Of a stretch of DNA of 64,000 bases, positions 25,104 to 33,882 are shown piece by piece (position 1 is the stretch's first letter; each line of letters opens with the position of its first letter). The notes below the pieces were generated by a model, which was given only the letters and a program-made list of their open reading frames with translations, had not been told where the DNA came from and did no database searches. Where the stretch lies: assembly GCA_035606665.1 (NCBI GenBank), contig DATNEY010000021.1:124001-188000 (forward strand), read 5' to 3'. This DNA comes from DASUGC01 sp035606665. Lineage in GTDB: Bacteria; Acidobacteriota; Vicinamibacteria; Vicinamibacterales; SCN-69-37. A program made the position numbers and the translations under genes.

Positions 25104-28100
25104 CTAGAACACGTATCTGATCTGCACCTGGAACATCCTCGGTGGATCGATGTTCGCGAACGCCGGGATCGCGACTGTCTGTCCGGCGGCGACCGCCGAG
25201 AAACGTCCAAATGAATTCGGCGCTGCGCTCACGTCGCCGTAGGTCGTGACGCCGCGGCCGAGCAGGTTGCCGTGGTTGAGAAGATTGAAGCCTTCCAACC
25301 GAAGCAGCACCGTCCGGTTTGCCCGCTTGATTCGTCCTTCCACGAACAAGGCGACGTCCTCGGTGCCGGTGCCGCGAAACGCCGCGCGGCTGACGACCTT
25401 GCCGTTGATGACGGGCCGATCGTTGTTTGCTCGATCCCCATCGACATCCGTGCCGATCGTGGCGTTGATCGGCCGTCCTGATGCGAGCTGCGTGACCGTG
25501 CCGACGGTGATGTTGTACGGCAGGTTGTACGTGAACGTGATCACCGCGCGGTGCCTTTGATCGACGACGCTCGGACCGCGCTCTTCTTCGCCGAGCCGCG
25601 TGATGTTCGCCTGGTTGTTGCCGATGCCGTTGCCATCCGGTTCGGAGGTGTTCGTGGCCTTCGACAGCGTGTAGCTCACTCCCGCGAACATCCGGGGGTT
25701 GCCGCGATAGCTGATCTGGTTCTGCCAGCCGTCGTAGTCGGCCACGCCTAGGTTCATGATCGTGTTCACGGCCTGGAGCGAGCCGGCCGGCAGCGCGGCG
25801 CCCGGCGCCGATTGCACTTTGCCCGCGCTCAGCGGGCGGAGGAAGTCGGCGTCATTCGCGTTGCGGATCTGGCCGTTCGCCGTCCGATCGAACGGGGGCG
25901 GCGCGTTGAGATCCACGGAGCGATCGAGGTTCGACCAGTGCTGGTGCACGTAGTCGCTTCCCCAGAACAGACCCTTGACGAGCTCGCGCTCGGCGCCAAT
26001 CGAGACGACCTGGCTGCGCGGGTTCAGGAACTCATCCGGGTAGAGTGAAGCGATTTTGCCGAAGTCGAAGCCGTACTTGGCGAACTCGGCCTGATAGAAG
26101 TCCTTCTTGCCGGCAATGAGCGTCACGTTGCGCGTGATGTTGGCCGGGTTCGCATTGGTGGCCGCGGCCGGCCTGCACTCCGGCGTCGCCGCCAGGCAGG
26201 TGGGGAAGCCCGCCAGCGGATCGCTCGTCGTGGCTCGTGTCACTGAATACGAGCCGCCCTGGCCGTCGAGACCATTCTGCAGGTAGCCGGCGACCGAGTT
26301 CGTGCGGATCTGCGTGTAGTACATGCCGTACCCGCCACGAATCGCGAAGCGCGAGTCGCCATTCGGATGCCAGCCAAAGCCCACGCGTGGCGCGACGTTG
26401 CCACGGGCAGTCGTAATCGACTGCACGTCGTAGCGCAAGCCCAGGTCCAGCGTCAGGTCGTTGTTGACGCGGAAACTGTCCTGCACGAACCCGGCGCCAA
26501 GCCACTGGTTCAGCGTGTAGCCGACCGGCGCGCCGTAGGTCAGCGGCAACGTGTACTGTCGCAGATCGTTAATCGTCAGCTGATCGAGCGGCAGCGTGTT
26601 TCGCGCGGGATCGGTCGCAAAGAACGTGAACGTCGGCAACACAGCCTGTCCAGGCTCGGTGCCCTGACCGCCCGTCATGTGACGCGTCACACTGCCACCG
26701 AGGCGGAACATGTGCCTGCCCCGGAACCATGACGCGGTGTCCGAGAACTGCACCTGGCGGCTGTAGAGATTGGAGTACGTGTTCACGCCGAAGGTGAATG
26801 GGATCGAGGTTCCGCCGGTCGGGCGCGTGTACACGGCGTCGGCCTTGAGTGGCTCCCACAACGTGACCGGATCACCGTTGGTGAAAACGAGCCGCGCTTC
26901 GTTCAGGAGCGTGGAGCTCAACGCGGCAGTATGGCTGCCCTGCACGGACCAGCCGCGGCGCGTGTAGCGGCGGGCAACGCTTGGAGCGTTGGCGTTGATG
27001 ACCTGGTCGTTGGGATTCGTGTCGAACATCCGATCGGTGTTGACGCGGAACATCAGCGTCTGCGTCGGAGTGAGCTTGTGATCGATACGGGCGTTGACCA
27101 GCTTCTGGCGGTACCGGCCGACGTATTCCAGGCTGCCGTTCTCGAGCACGAGCGCGGGCAGCGTCGGCGAAAGCGCGGTCGTGCGGTTCTGCCGGGTGTA
27201 GTCGGCTGCTGCAAAGAAGAACGTCTTGTCCTTGACGATCGCTCCGCCGATCGATCCCGACAGCTGATTCAACTCATCGGGAATATCGACGGGAGAGATC
27301 GACGCGAGTCCGTCCGGCACCGTGCAGGCCGTCAGTGACGGCGGGCAGTAGCCCTTGGTCGAGAATGATTTCGACTGAAAGCCATCGCCCGGACGGGTCA
27401 GTGATACGACATCGCCGCGGAGCTGATTGGTGCCGGCCTTCGTCACGAGGTTCATGGCCGGTCCCGATGTCCAGCCGTATTCCGCGTTGAACGCATTGGT
27501 CAGGATCGTTGCTTCTTGTACCGCGCTGATCGGAACCGTGATGACCGCCGTCTGACGGCCCCAACTTTCGTCATTGCTCGAACCGTCGAGCATGAAGGTC
27601 GTCGTCCGCCGGCTGCCGGCGCCGGTGATGAAGTAGGTCGCGTTCACGAACAGGTCGCCCGTGCCCTTACCCTGCCGGAATGCGGAGTTAAGGAGCGGGA
27701 GCGACGTGACCTTGCGGCCGAGAATCGGAGTCTCGTCAATCGTGGCGCTGTCGAGACGACGGCCGATCTGAGCGTCAGCGCGCACGCCTTGAGTCGTGCC
27801 GAAGACCGTGACTTCGCTCTTGCCGCCGCTGGCGACGAGCTTGACCTTGACCTGCGCGATTTCCCCCGCGCGGAGAGTCAGGCCCGTGACGTCGTCGGCG
27901 GTGAAGCCGGCCTTCGTCACGCTGATCCTGTAGTCGCCGGTCAATGGCAAGGCCGGAAGCGTGACGGATCCGTCGGCTCCCGACATCACGTCGCGGCTTG
28001 CACGAGTCGCGCTGTTGGTAATCGTGACCTTCGCGTCTCTCACGACACCGCCGGTCTGATCCACCACAACCACGACGATCGACCCTGTGTTGGGTGTCTG

Positions 28101-28169
28101 CGCATGCGCCGGCAGAACCGGCGCAGCGAGTGCGAACAGGACGAGACCCACACGAACAAACGATTTCAT
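25104..28169 (-). CDS. Oar-like TonB-dependent receptor
   Basis: A 1021-residue outer-membrane protein. After a signal peptide (about 1-23) comes a carboxypeptidase-regulatory-like domain (GSIVVVVVDQTGGVVRDAKV, about 28-115), then a plug domain (GRRLDSATIDETPILGRKV, FMLDGSSND, GYSNEYG-type stretch NAFNAEYGWTSGP) and a large beta-barrel ending in the aromatic VQIRYVF. This is the Oar family so numerous in Acidobacteria and myxobacteria, thought to take up or display large substrates. The substrate is unknown. The secreted LamG-like gene lies upstream in the same direction, 16 nt away. Confidence 0.93.
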   Translation of the reverse strand: MKSFVRVGLVLFALAAPVLPAHAQTPNTGSIVVVVVDQTGGVVRDAKVTITNSATRASRDVMSGADGSVTLPALPLTGDYRISVTKAGFTADDVTGLTLRAGEIAQVKVKLVASGGKSEVTVFGTTQGVRADAQIGRRLDSATIDETPILGRKVTSLPLLNSAFRQGKGTGDLFVNATYFITGAGSRRTTTFMLDGSSNDESWGRQTAVITVPISAVQEATILTNAFNAEYGWTSGPAMNLVTKAGTNQLRGDVVSLTRPGDGFQSKSFSTKGYCPPSLTACTVPDGLASISPVDIPDELNQLSGSIGGAIVKDKTFFFAAADYTRQNRTTALSPTLPALVLENGSLEYVGRYRQKLVNARIDHKLTPTQTLMFRVNTDRMFDTNPNDQVINANAPSVARRYTRRGWSVQGSHTAALSSTLLNEARLVFTNGDPVTLWEPLKADAVYTRPTGGTSIPFTFGVNTYSNLYSRQVQFSDTASWFRGRHMFRLGGSVTRHMTGGQGTEPGQAVLPTFTFFATDPARNTLPLDQLTINDLRQYTLPLTYGAPVGYTLNQWLGAGFVQDSFRVNNDLTLDLGLRYDVQSITTARGNVAPRVGFGWHPNGDSRFAIRGGYGMYYTQIRTNSVAGYLQNGLDGQGGSYSVTRATTSDPLAGFPTCLAATPECRPAAATNANPANITRNVTLIAGKKDFYQAEFAKYGFDFGKIASLYPDEFLNPRSQVVSIGAERELVKGLFWGSDYVHQHWSNLDRSVDLNAPPPFDRTANGQIRNANDADFLRPLSAGKVQSAPGAALPAGSLQAVNTIMNLGVADYDGWQNQISYRGNPRMFAGVSYTLSKATNTSEPDGNGIGNNQANITRLGEEERGPSVVDQRHRAVITFTYNLPYNITVGTVTQLASGRPINATIGTDVDGDRANNDRPVINGKVVSRAAFRGTGTEDVALFVEGRIKRANRTVLLRLEGFNLLNHGNLLGRGVTTYGDVSAAPNSFGRFSAVAAGQTVAIPAFANIDPPRMFQVQIRYVF

Positions 28170-28185
28170 CGATTTCTCCTGTGTA

Positions 28186-28992
28186 CTACTGCTTGCGAAT
28201 GACGACGTAATCCTTGAAATAGCTCGTGCTGTCGGTCTTCGACCATAGCCCGACCTTGCCGTTCACCGGCGGCTGGAGCACCGGGTTGTTCGCGGGGATG
28301 AGATCCGCATTCGGCGCGGCGCCATTGCGGCCCGGACCGGGCGCGCTGCCGAGCGTGTACTCGAGAATGACCGCGCCGTTGAGCGACGTCTTGAGACTGG
28401 CGCCCTCGATTGTCAGCGTCAGGTCATGCCACTTGTCGCGGTCGGCCGGGTCGGTCAGCACTTGTCCGCGGGCACCGGCGACGCGGCGGCGAACGCCGTT
28501 GTGGAACTCCCAGAGCGCGACGTTGTGCTCCGTGTCGTTGTAGCGGACGCAGAGCCAATCGCCGTTGGGCTTGACGTTGAAGAGGATGCCGGATGCGCGA
28601 TCCGCGTCGCCGGCGACCGTCTTGAACTTCACGCTGATCGAGCCGTCGGAGAACCTGTCCAGGCCGCGCAGCACCGCGATCGGGAACACCGCGAACTGCT
28701 TGGCGTTGTCCATCAGCTCCTCGTTCGAGGTGCCGTAGAACTTGCGCGCGTTCTCGAGGAGCAAGCGCGTCGGGTTGTCCTGTGAAAGTTTGTAGGCCGC
28801 GCCGTCGACCTTCACGATCTTGTCGGCACCGTCCTGCGCGATGATCCACTGGCCCATCATCGGCTCGAATGTCGCCGGCGGCTTGCCGACGGTTTCCTTG
28901 CTGAGGTCGACTCTCGTCTGCTGCGCAGAGAGCGTTGCCGCCGCGGCGATGGCGACGGCCAGCAGGATCGATGCGTTCTTCCTGAGACTCAT
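28186..28992 (-). CDS. Secreted concanavalin-like (DUF1080/LamG-type) protein
   Basis: A 268-residue exported protein; the ATG at 28992 is preceded by GGAGG at 8 nt and opens a clean signal peptide (about 1-24, ending LSAQ). The rest has a jelly-roll pattern: FEPMMGQWIIAQDG, SDGSISVKFKTVAGDADRASGILF, WLCVRYNDTEHNVALWEF, WHDLTLTIEG, GKVGLWSKTDSTSYFKDYVV. This resembles DUF1080 / 3-keto-disaccharide-hydrolase-like lectin folds, so glycan binding or hydrolysis is possible. It precedes the TonB receptor by 16 nt and likely shares its mRNA. Confidence 0.78.
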   Translation of the reverse strand: MSLRKNASILLAVAIAAAATLSAQQTRVDLSKETVGKPPATFEPMMGQWIIAQDGADKIVKVDGAAYKLSQDNPTRLLLENARKFYGTSNEELMDNAKQFAVFPIAVLRGLDRFSDGSISVKFKTVAGDADRASGILFNVKPNGDWLCVRYNDTEHNVALWEFHNGVRRRVAGARGQVLTDPADRDKWHDLTLTIEGASLKTSLNGAVILEYTLGSAPGPGRNGAAPNADLIPANNPVLQPPVNGKVGLWSKTDSTSYFKDYVVIRKQ

Positions 28993-29041
28993 GAGTGCTT
29001 CCTCCAGGGAAAGTTGAACGACGAACAACCGCGCGCCCGAA

Positions 29042-29080
29042 CCTGAACTTGCAGGTTGTAGGTTGCAGGTAGCTGGTTGG
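29042..29080. repeat. TTGCAGGTTGTAGGTTGCAGG direct repeats
   Basis: Short GCAGGTTGTAGG-type direct repeats with a CCTG-CAGG inversion, in the gap between the ABC permease stop (29083) and the LamG-like gene start. Same style as the other junction repeats. Confidence 0.6.
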
Positions 29081-29082
29081 AT

Positions 29083-30417
29083 CTAGCGTCCGGGCGCGTG
29101 CTGTTTGGTCGCCCGCCAGGCGGCCAGCGCGGCAAGGGCTGGCCACACGCCGTAGAAGGCGAGTGCGGCGCCGCGGGGAGACGTCACGAGCGGCCGGCCC
29201 ATGAAACCGGGCGCCTCTTTGGCGTCGGCCTCGACTTCCGCCGCTTCAAAGATGGCCTCGAGAACCGCTTCCTCGGTCGTGGCGCGTCCGATGACGCGTC
29301 GGGCGCCGACCTCGTACCGAATCTCGCCGTAGGCCGCGTCGCTCTGTTCGAAGAGCCCGCTGGATGTGCGGGAAACGAATGTGACCTGCACCGTGGGGAC
29401 GGCGCGCTTGAGCTTCGCGATGGCGTGGCGCTCGAGGTCGAGCCGCCTCGGATCCTCGGGCGCCAAGTGCGCTTCGATCCTGATCGGCCGTGCGATCGAC
29501 TCGAGCGTTTCCTCGTCGGCGACCGGGAACGAATTCAGCCGGGCTTCGGACGCATCCCAGTGCCCGGGCACGCGCGCAGCCACGAGCGCGACCGCGAACG
29601 TGACACCGGCAATCGCAGTGCTTGTGAGCAAGCGCCGGCGCGGTGCCTCGCCCAGCTTCAGCCACGCGGCGCCGGCAAAGAGCGCGCCCGTCACGAGCAC
29701 GATCGCCACCAGCAACGCGCTGGCCGAAAGCAGTCCGTGCTGGAAGTCAGCGACCATCGCGCTCGGCGTGAACTGGGCGAGCGCTTCCCACACGCCGCCG
29801 CGAATCGCCGCGGCGAATTCGAGAATCCAGGTGCCGACGGTGATTGCCAGCGTCACGATGGCGGCGGTCGACGGATGTTCTGTGACCGTAGCGGCCACCG
29901 TGGCCACGGCGATGGTCAGGCTGGCATTGAGGACATGGCCCAGCATCGCGATGGCGAACTCGGGCCAGTAGACCGTGCCGCCGTAGGACAGCCAAAGACC
30001 GGCAGCAACGAGCGCTGCGATCCCGGCGACTCCGCAGCCGGCGACCAATACGCAGAGTTTGATCGCGAGCCGCGCGACGTCGCTCATCGGCCGCTGCAAC
30101 TCGAACTTCAAGGCGCCCGATTGGCGATCGCCTGCGACCAGGCGGATGGCGACGAACGGCAGCAGGAAGATGGCGGCGATTTCATACGCGCCGAGCGTCG
30201 GACCCCAGATGCCGATGAGTGGGTCGCACACCGCGCCGCAGCCGGCGCCGGCGCCGTCGCTCACTTCGGCGTACGTGCGAACGGCATTCGTGAACATGAC
30301 GCCGACGAGAGGCCCTATGAGCGCCACGAGCACCCACCAGGCGCGCGATGAGACCAGATCGCGCCACTCCTTCACGAGGAGCCAGCGCACAGGCCCGCGC
30401 GAACTATGTGAGAGCAA
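29083..30417 (-). CDS. ABC-2 type exporter permease with GldG-like C-terminal half
   Basis: A 444-residue protein with six N-terminal membrane segments of an ABC-2 permease (KEWRDLVSSRAWWVLVALIG start, LLPFVAIRLVAGDRQSGALKFE with the typical ER-before-SG feature) and a seventh at about 262-282 (TSTAIAGVTFAVALVAARVP). The soluble part about 283-400 (DASEARLNSFPVADEETLESI, then RRLDLERHAIAKLKRA) resembles the ABC-auxiliary domain of GldG/IFT52-like proteins. A last membrane helix is near 420. The TTG at 30417 overlaps the ATPase gene; GTG 30390 is an alternative start. Substrate unknown. Confidence 0.82.
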   Translation of the reverse strand: MLSHSSRGPVRWLLVKEWRDLVSSRAWWVLVALIGPLVGVMFTNAVRTYAEVSDGAGAGCGAVCDPLIGIWGPTLGAYEIAAIFLLPFVAIRLVAGDRQSGALKFELQRPMSDVARLAIKLCVLVAGCGVAGIAALVAAGLWLSYGGTVYWPEFAIAMLGHVLNASLTIAVATVAATVTEHPSTAAIVTLAITVGTWILEFAAAIRGGVWEALAQFTPSAMVADFQHGLLSASALLVAIVLVTGALFAGAAWLKLGEAPRRRLLTSTAIAGVTFAVALVAARVPGHWDASEARLNSFPVADEETLESIARPIRIEAHLAPEDPRRLDLERHAIAKLKRAVPTVQVTFVSRTSSGLFEQSDAAYGEIRYEVGARRVIGRATTEEAVLEAIFEAAEVEADAKEAPGFMGRPLVTSPRGAALAFYGVWPALAALAAWRATKQHAPGR

Positions 30418-31114
30418 GAAACACCTCTTCGAGATCCGCGGGCGATCCCGGCGATGGCAGCCTGGCCGCGGCGGAGAGTTCCGTCAGCGTTCCCTCGCCA
30501 CGGACCGAGCCGGCGCCGAGCAGGACGAATCGGTCGCAGACCCGGGCGGCATGGCCGATCTGATGCACTGAAAGGAAGAAAGTTCGCCCGCGGGAGGCGT
30601 GCGCCCTCAGCACGGCCGCGAGCGAGCGCGACTGGCGCAGGTCGAGGCCGTCGAACGGCTCATCGATCATCAGAAGCGGCGACCGTGTGACTAAGCCGGC
30701 GCCGACGAGCGCGCGTTTTCGCTGGCCCTTGGACAACGCGCCAATCCGGACATCGAGGAGCGGCGCCAGATCCAGATCGCGCACAACGCCTGCAATCGCG
30801 TCCGCGTCGCCTCCGAAAAACCCGACGATGTAGTCCAGCATCCAGCGGACGGTTTCGACGGGCCAGGGCGCCGCGGCGTCGGGCACGTAGAACATGGAAG
30901 GGACGCCGGCTGGTGACGCGAACGCGTCGCCGATCGTCGCCACCGTTCCCGCATCGCGATGCAGGACACCCGCCAGGCATTCGAAAAGCGTGGTCTTGCC
31001 CGCCCCGTTTGGGCCGATGAGGCCCAGGACTTCGCCCGCGCGAACGTCGAACGACACGTCATTCAGGGCCAGGACGTGGCCGTAGCGCTTGGTGATGTGG
31101 CGAACTTCGAGCAC
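30404..31114 (-). CDS. ABC transporter ATP-binding protein
   Basis: A 236-residue ABC ATPase partnered with the overlapping ABC-2 permease. Walker A GPNGAGKTT (about 34-42), signature LSKGQRKRALVGAGL (a Q-rich variant lacking the first Gly of LSGGQ), Walker B LLMIDEP, D-loop GLDL and switch His in LSVHQIGHAA. Drives export or lipid handling; substrate unknown. GTG start at 31114. The permease start lies inside the last codons, so the two are translationally coupled. Confidence 0.93.
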   Translation of the reverse strand: MLEVRHITKRYGHVLALNDVSFDVRAGEVLGLIGPNGAGKTTLFECLAGVLHRDAGTVATIGDAFASPAGVPSMFYVPDAAAPWPVETVRWMLDYIVGFFGGDADAIAGVVRDLDLAPLLDVRIGALSKGQRKRALVGAGLVTRSPLLMIDEPFDGLDLRQSRSLAAVLRAHASRGRTFFLSVHQIGHAARVCDRFVLLGAGSVRGEGTLTELSAAARLPSPGSPADLEEVFLALT

Positions 31115-31173
31115 GGGTAGAGACGCAAATCTACGAGGCGCGCCGAGCTACTACCAGCGTTAGTACAACGGGC

Positions 31174-31189
31174 CGCTGTCTGAACAGCG
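31174..31189. repeat. CGCTGT-CTGA-ACAGCG hairpin in intergenic gap
   Basis: Perfect 6-bp stem and 4-nt loop in the 143-nt gap between the Cys-cluster gene and the ABC ATPase gene (both leftward). Two CGAAAGCGACG copies (31212-31222, 31230-31240) lie beside it. Terminator or operator; undecided. Confidence 0.6.
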
Positions 31190-31257
31190 TTGGGACACGA
31201 CCTACATCGAACGAAAGCGACGCCAACGACGAAAGCGACGTCAAGAAAGGCACTTGC

Positions 31258-32238
31258 TCACGCGCGAAGGTGCCTTAGAACGAGGTCGGCGTGGCGGACT
31301 CCGGCGCCGGCCTCGATGAACGCGAACGCCTGTTCGACGGACCGGAGCCACCCGGACAGGCCCTGTTCGCTGTGGATCGCCCAGTTGGCGAAGGCGTGCG
31401 CGGCGAGGAAGCGACGGGCCGTTCGATCGTCAGTCGGCATCGTCTCGACCCAGCGCGCCCGATCTCGGTACTCGATGGGCACGGCGCCGGTGGATTCGGC
31501 GATAAGGGCTTCCGCTGGTACGACCGACGGCATCGGCGCGGCGCCGAAAGCCGAGCGGACCGCGTCAATCAGGTTTCCCTGACCGGGTGACCATCGCCTG
31601 ACTGCCGCGGCAGCACCTCGAACCCACGCAAGTGCGCCGGCCGCGCTATCGCCGGCAGTGAGAAGTGTCCTCACTGAAAGGCGCTCGAACTCCCACCACG
31701 ACTCCCAGTCCATCAGCACACTCGGCCGAAGTACCGGCGGCATCACCGTGGTTGCGTCGAGACCGACGTATTCAGCCTCGGCGGGGAAGCGAGACGGGTT
31801 CGTGACGAAAACGCCCTCCGGATCCGCGTCTGCGCCAAGTAGTGCCGCCGCAGTCGGGCAGTAGTGCGAGAGCGTGACCGAGACGCCACGCGGATCGATG
31901 ACCGACACCCGAGGAAACTGCCGGCACGCGAGCGGCAATGCGTCGTGACCGAGCGCGCCTTGAATGGCGCATCGGCCTGCCGGGTCATGAAAGACACATG
32001 CTCCGTCGCATGTCGCGAGAACCGCCGGCGCATCGGCGGGCGCGTCGGGCGACAACACGAAGGCCGGCCCGGCGGCCCCACGCGCGGGCGTGAGCTGACG
32101 GCATTCGATCGCCGCCTGAGCCTGCTCGAGTCGATCTGCCTCGATGGGGATCGGCCAGTCCGACGTGCAGCACACGCCGCTATCGCGGCAGCCATACGTC
32201 GCGTGAAACGCGAGGACTCTGACGTCGCGGGCCGGCAT
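31258..32238 (-). CDS. YkgJ-type Cys-cluster (zinc/iron-chelating) protein
   Basis: A 326-residue cytoplasmic protein with an N-terminal Cys cluster: YGCRDSGVCC (about 15-24), CDGACVFHDPAGRCAI and the ACRQFPRV segment, as in the YkgJ / FliB (lysine N-methylase)-like family that chelates zinc or iron. The C-terminal 200 residues are helical without recognised motif. ATG 32238 is the start; it is only 16 nt from the divergent MscS start, with TATATT 7 nt upstream. Function unknown; protein methylation is possible by analogy with FliB. Confidence 0.8.
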   Translation of the reverse strand: MPARDVRVLAFHATYGCRDSGVCCTSDWPIPIEADRLEQAQAAIECRQLTPARGAAGPAFVLSPDAPADAPAVLATCDGACVFHDPAGRCAIQGALGHDALPLACRQFPRVSVIDPRGVSVTLSHYCPTAAALLGADADPEGVFVTNPSRFPAEAEYVGLDATTVMPPVLRPSVLMDWESWWEFERLSVRTLLTAGDSAAGALAWVRGAAAAVRRWSPGQGNLIDAVRSAFGAAPMPSVVPAEALIAESTGAVPIEYRDRARWVETMPTDDRTARRFLAAHAFANWAIHSEQGLSGWLRSVEQAFAFIEAGAGVRHADLVLRHLRA

Positions 32239-32242
32239 GGAC

Positions 32243-32251
32243 CAGAATATA
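32243..32251. promoter_or_regulatory. Overlapping divergent -10-like elements
   Basis: TATATT on the minus strand (32251-32246), 7 nt before ATG 32238, overlaps CAGAAT on the plus strand (32243-32248), 6 nt before ATG 32255. Only 16 nt separate the two start codons, so both transcripts must be leaderless or one start codon is wrong. Confidence 0.5.
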
Positions 32252-32254
32252 TCC

Positions 32255-33328
32255 ATGAACTGGGCGCTGACGCAGTGGCCGCTGCTCGACCACTCCATCT
32301 GGACGGCGGCAACGATCGCCGTCGGATTCGCCGTTGGGTTCCTGATCAACCGGATCGTCATCAGCCGGCTGCAGCGGCTGGCCGCACAGACGGCGGGCGA
32401 CTGGGACGATGCGGTGGTACTTGAGCTGCGGAGAAGGATTCCGTTCTGGGGAGTCCTCGCGGGCGCGTGGGTCTCAATCGGCTACTGGGCTTTTACCGAC
32501 ACCGCCAACGCTTACTCCAGGAACGTCATTTCCGCCCTCGCCGTGCTGTCGGTGACCACGGCGCTCGCCGGCATCGCCGGCCGGCTGATGTCGTCGCTCG
32601 GGCCGCGGCTGCATCCCGAAATGCAGGTCTCGGGCCTCATGCGCAACCTCGTGAGGCTCGTCATCTTCACGATTGGGTTGCTCATCGTTCTCGACAGCTT
32701 CAGCGTGCAGATCACGCCGGTGCTGGCAGCCCTCGGTGTCGGCGGCCTCGCTGTGGCGCTCGCGCTGCAAGATCCGCTCTCGAATCTCTTCGCGGGTCTC
32801 TTCATCACCCTGGCCGGGCAGGTTCGCATCGGCGATCACATCAGGCTGGAGGCCGGACCGGAAGGCACAGTGGCCGACTTCAGCTGGCATGCGACACAGC
32901 TCCTCACACCTGCCGGCAACGTCGTCATCATCCCGAACGCAAAGATCACGCAGGCGGTGATTACGAACTTCCATCGTCCGTCGAGGGAATCGGGAACGTC
33001 GGTTGAGCTGACGATCGTTCCTGGTTCGGATCTCTCGACCGTCGAGCGGATCGGCCTTGAAGTGGCGCGAAGCGTGATGGCTGAGGTGCCGGGTGGTGTC
33101 CCAGGCGCTGAGCCAGGTGTTCGTTTCACGGGATTCACTGATCTCGGCGTCCGCGTCAGCGTCAACTTCCGGACGCGCGCCTTCAGCGACCAGGCGCTCG
33201 TGAAGCATGAACTTATCAAGCGCCTCGAGACCGCATTGCAGAACGCTGGTGTCACGATCGCGACGGCGAGCGCAGCGAGCCCGCGCGAACGGAGCGGGGC
33301 GTCGGGGTCCCCGCGAGTGAGCGCGTAA
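32255..33328 (+). CDS. MscS-family mechanosensitive channel
   Basis: A 357-residue small-conductance mechanosensitive channel of the inner membrane, opened by membrane tension during osmotic downshock. About four membrane helices precede the pore helix ITPVLAALGVGGLAVALALQDPLSNLFAG (Ala/Gly packing typical of TM3), followed by the MscS beta domain (IRIGDHI-like VRIGDHIRLEAGPEGTV, IPNAKITQAVITNF) and the C-terminal alpha/beta domain. The last residues (RSGASGSPRVSA) and the TAA stop are encoded by the dispersed repeat at 33284-33359. Confidence 0.93.
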   Translation: MNWALTQWPLLDHSIWTAATIAVGFAVGFLINRIVISRLQRLAAQTAGDWDDAVVLELRRRIPFWGVLAGAWVSIGYWAFTDTANAYSRNVISALAVLSVTTALAGIAGRLMSSLGPRLHPEMQVSGLMRNLVRLVIFTIGLLIVLDSFSVQITPVLAALGVGGLAVALALQDPLSNLFAGLFITLAGQVRIGDHIRLEAGPEGTVADFSWHATQLLTPAGNVVIIPNAKITQAVITNFHRPSRESGTSVELTIVPGSDLSTVERIGLEVARSVMAEVPGGVPGAEPGVRFTGFTDLGVRVSVNFRTRAFSDQALVKHELIKRLETALQNAGVTIATASAASPRERSGASGSPRVSA

Positions 33329-33359
33329 GGGGGGTGCGGCGGGGACGAAGTCCCCCCGC
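33309..33359. repeat. 51-nt dispersed repeat with GC-rich hairpin, copy 2
   Basis: Identical over 51 nt to 4614-4664. It begins inside the MscS gene, supplies the last six codons and stop, and ends 8 nt before the 3' end of tRNA-Leu. Confidence 0.9.
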
Positions 33360-33366
33360 TTGATAT

Positions 33367-33455
33367 TGGTGCCGGAGGAGGGAATTGAACCCACACTCGC
33401 CGTTAAGCGAACGGGATTTTGAGTCCCGCGCGTCTGCCAGTTTCGCCACTCCGGC
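33367..33455 (-). tRNA. tRNA-Leu (anticodon CAA)
   Basis: Cloverleaf on the minus strand: acceptor GCCGGAG/CTCCGGC, D arm with AGTGGCGAAACTGGCAGA, anticodon stem CGGGA/TCCCG with loop CTCAAAA (anticodon CAA, reads UUG), a long class-II variable arm and the T arm GTGGGTTCAATTCCC. The discriminator A and an encoded CCA (33369-33367) are present. 89 nt. Confidence 0.97.
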
Positions 33456-33510
33456 GTGAAGGGAGGCGGACCGAACAGCTATTCTAGTCCCAGAACAGGA
33501 GGCCGTTTCC

Positions 33511-33882
33511 ATGACGAGCATCGTTGTGACCTGGATCGCGAATTCGGTGGCGATCTATTTCGTTGCGTATCTGCTCGAAGGCGTGTCCGTGACCTCGTGG
33601 CGGGACGCATTTCTCGCCGGAGCGGTCCTGTCACTCGTCAATGCGATCGTGAAACCGGTGCTGGTCCTGTTGACCCTGCCCATCACCGTCATCACACTCG
33701 GCATCTTCTATTTCTTCGTGACCGCCTTCTGTCTGTGGCTGGCATCCGCCTTCGTCCCAGGGTTCATGTTGCACGGCCTGCTCAACACGATCGTCGCGGC
33801 CGTGCTGATCAGCCTGTGCAGCGCAGTCATCGCCAGCGTGCTCACCAAGGCCACCGCCGATTCTTCTCGTTCGACTCGATGA
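33511..33882 (+). CDS. YvlD-type (phage-holin superfamily IV-like) membrane protein
   Basis: A 123-residue protein of four membrane helices matching the YvlD / Mycobacterial 4TM holin-like family: IANSVAIYFVAYLLEGV, SLVNAIVKPVLVLLTLPIT, TLGIFYFFVTAFCLWLAS, the usual N-x-x-V-x-P pattern. Despite the name, no other phage gene is near; members occur in ordinary chromosomes and their function is unclear. AGGAGG is 8 nt before the ATG. Its TGA overlaps the ATG of the MBL gene (ATGA). Confidence 0.9.
   Translation: MTSIVVTWIANSVAIYFVAYLLEGVSVTSWRDAFLAGAVLSLVNAIVKPVLVLLTLPITVITLGIFYFFVTAFCLWLASAFVPGFMLHGLLNTIVAAVLISLCSAVIASVLTKATADSSRSTR

Noticed and set aside
33511..33882. Prophage remnant suggested by a holin-superfamily match
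   Set aside because: The YvlD-type family is common in chromosomes; no integrase, capsid, lysin or other phage gene is in the window, and the tRNA-Leu nearby shows no duplicated 3' end that would mark an attachment site.
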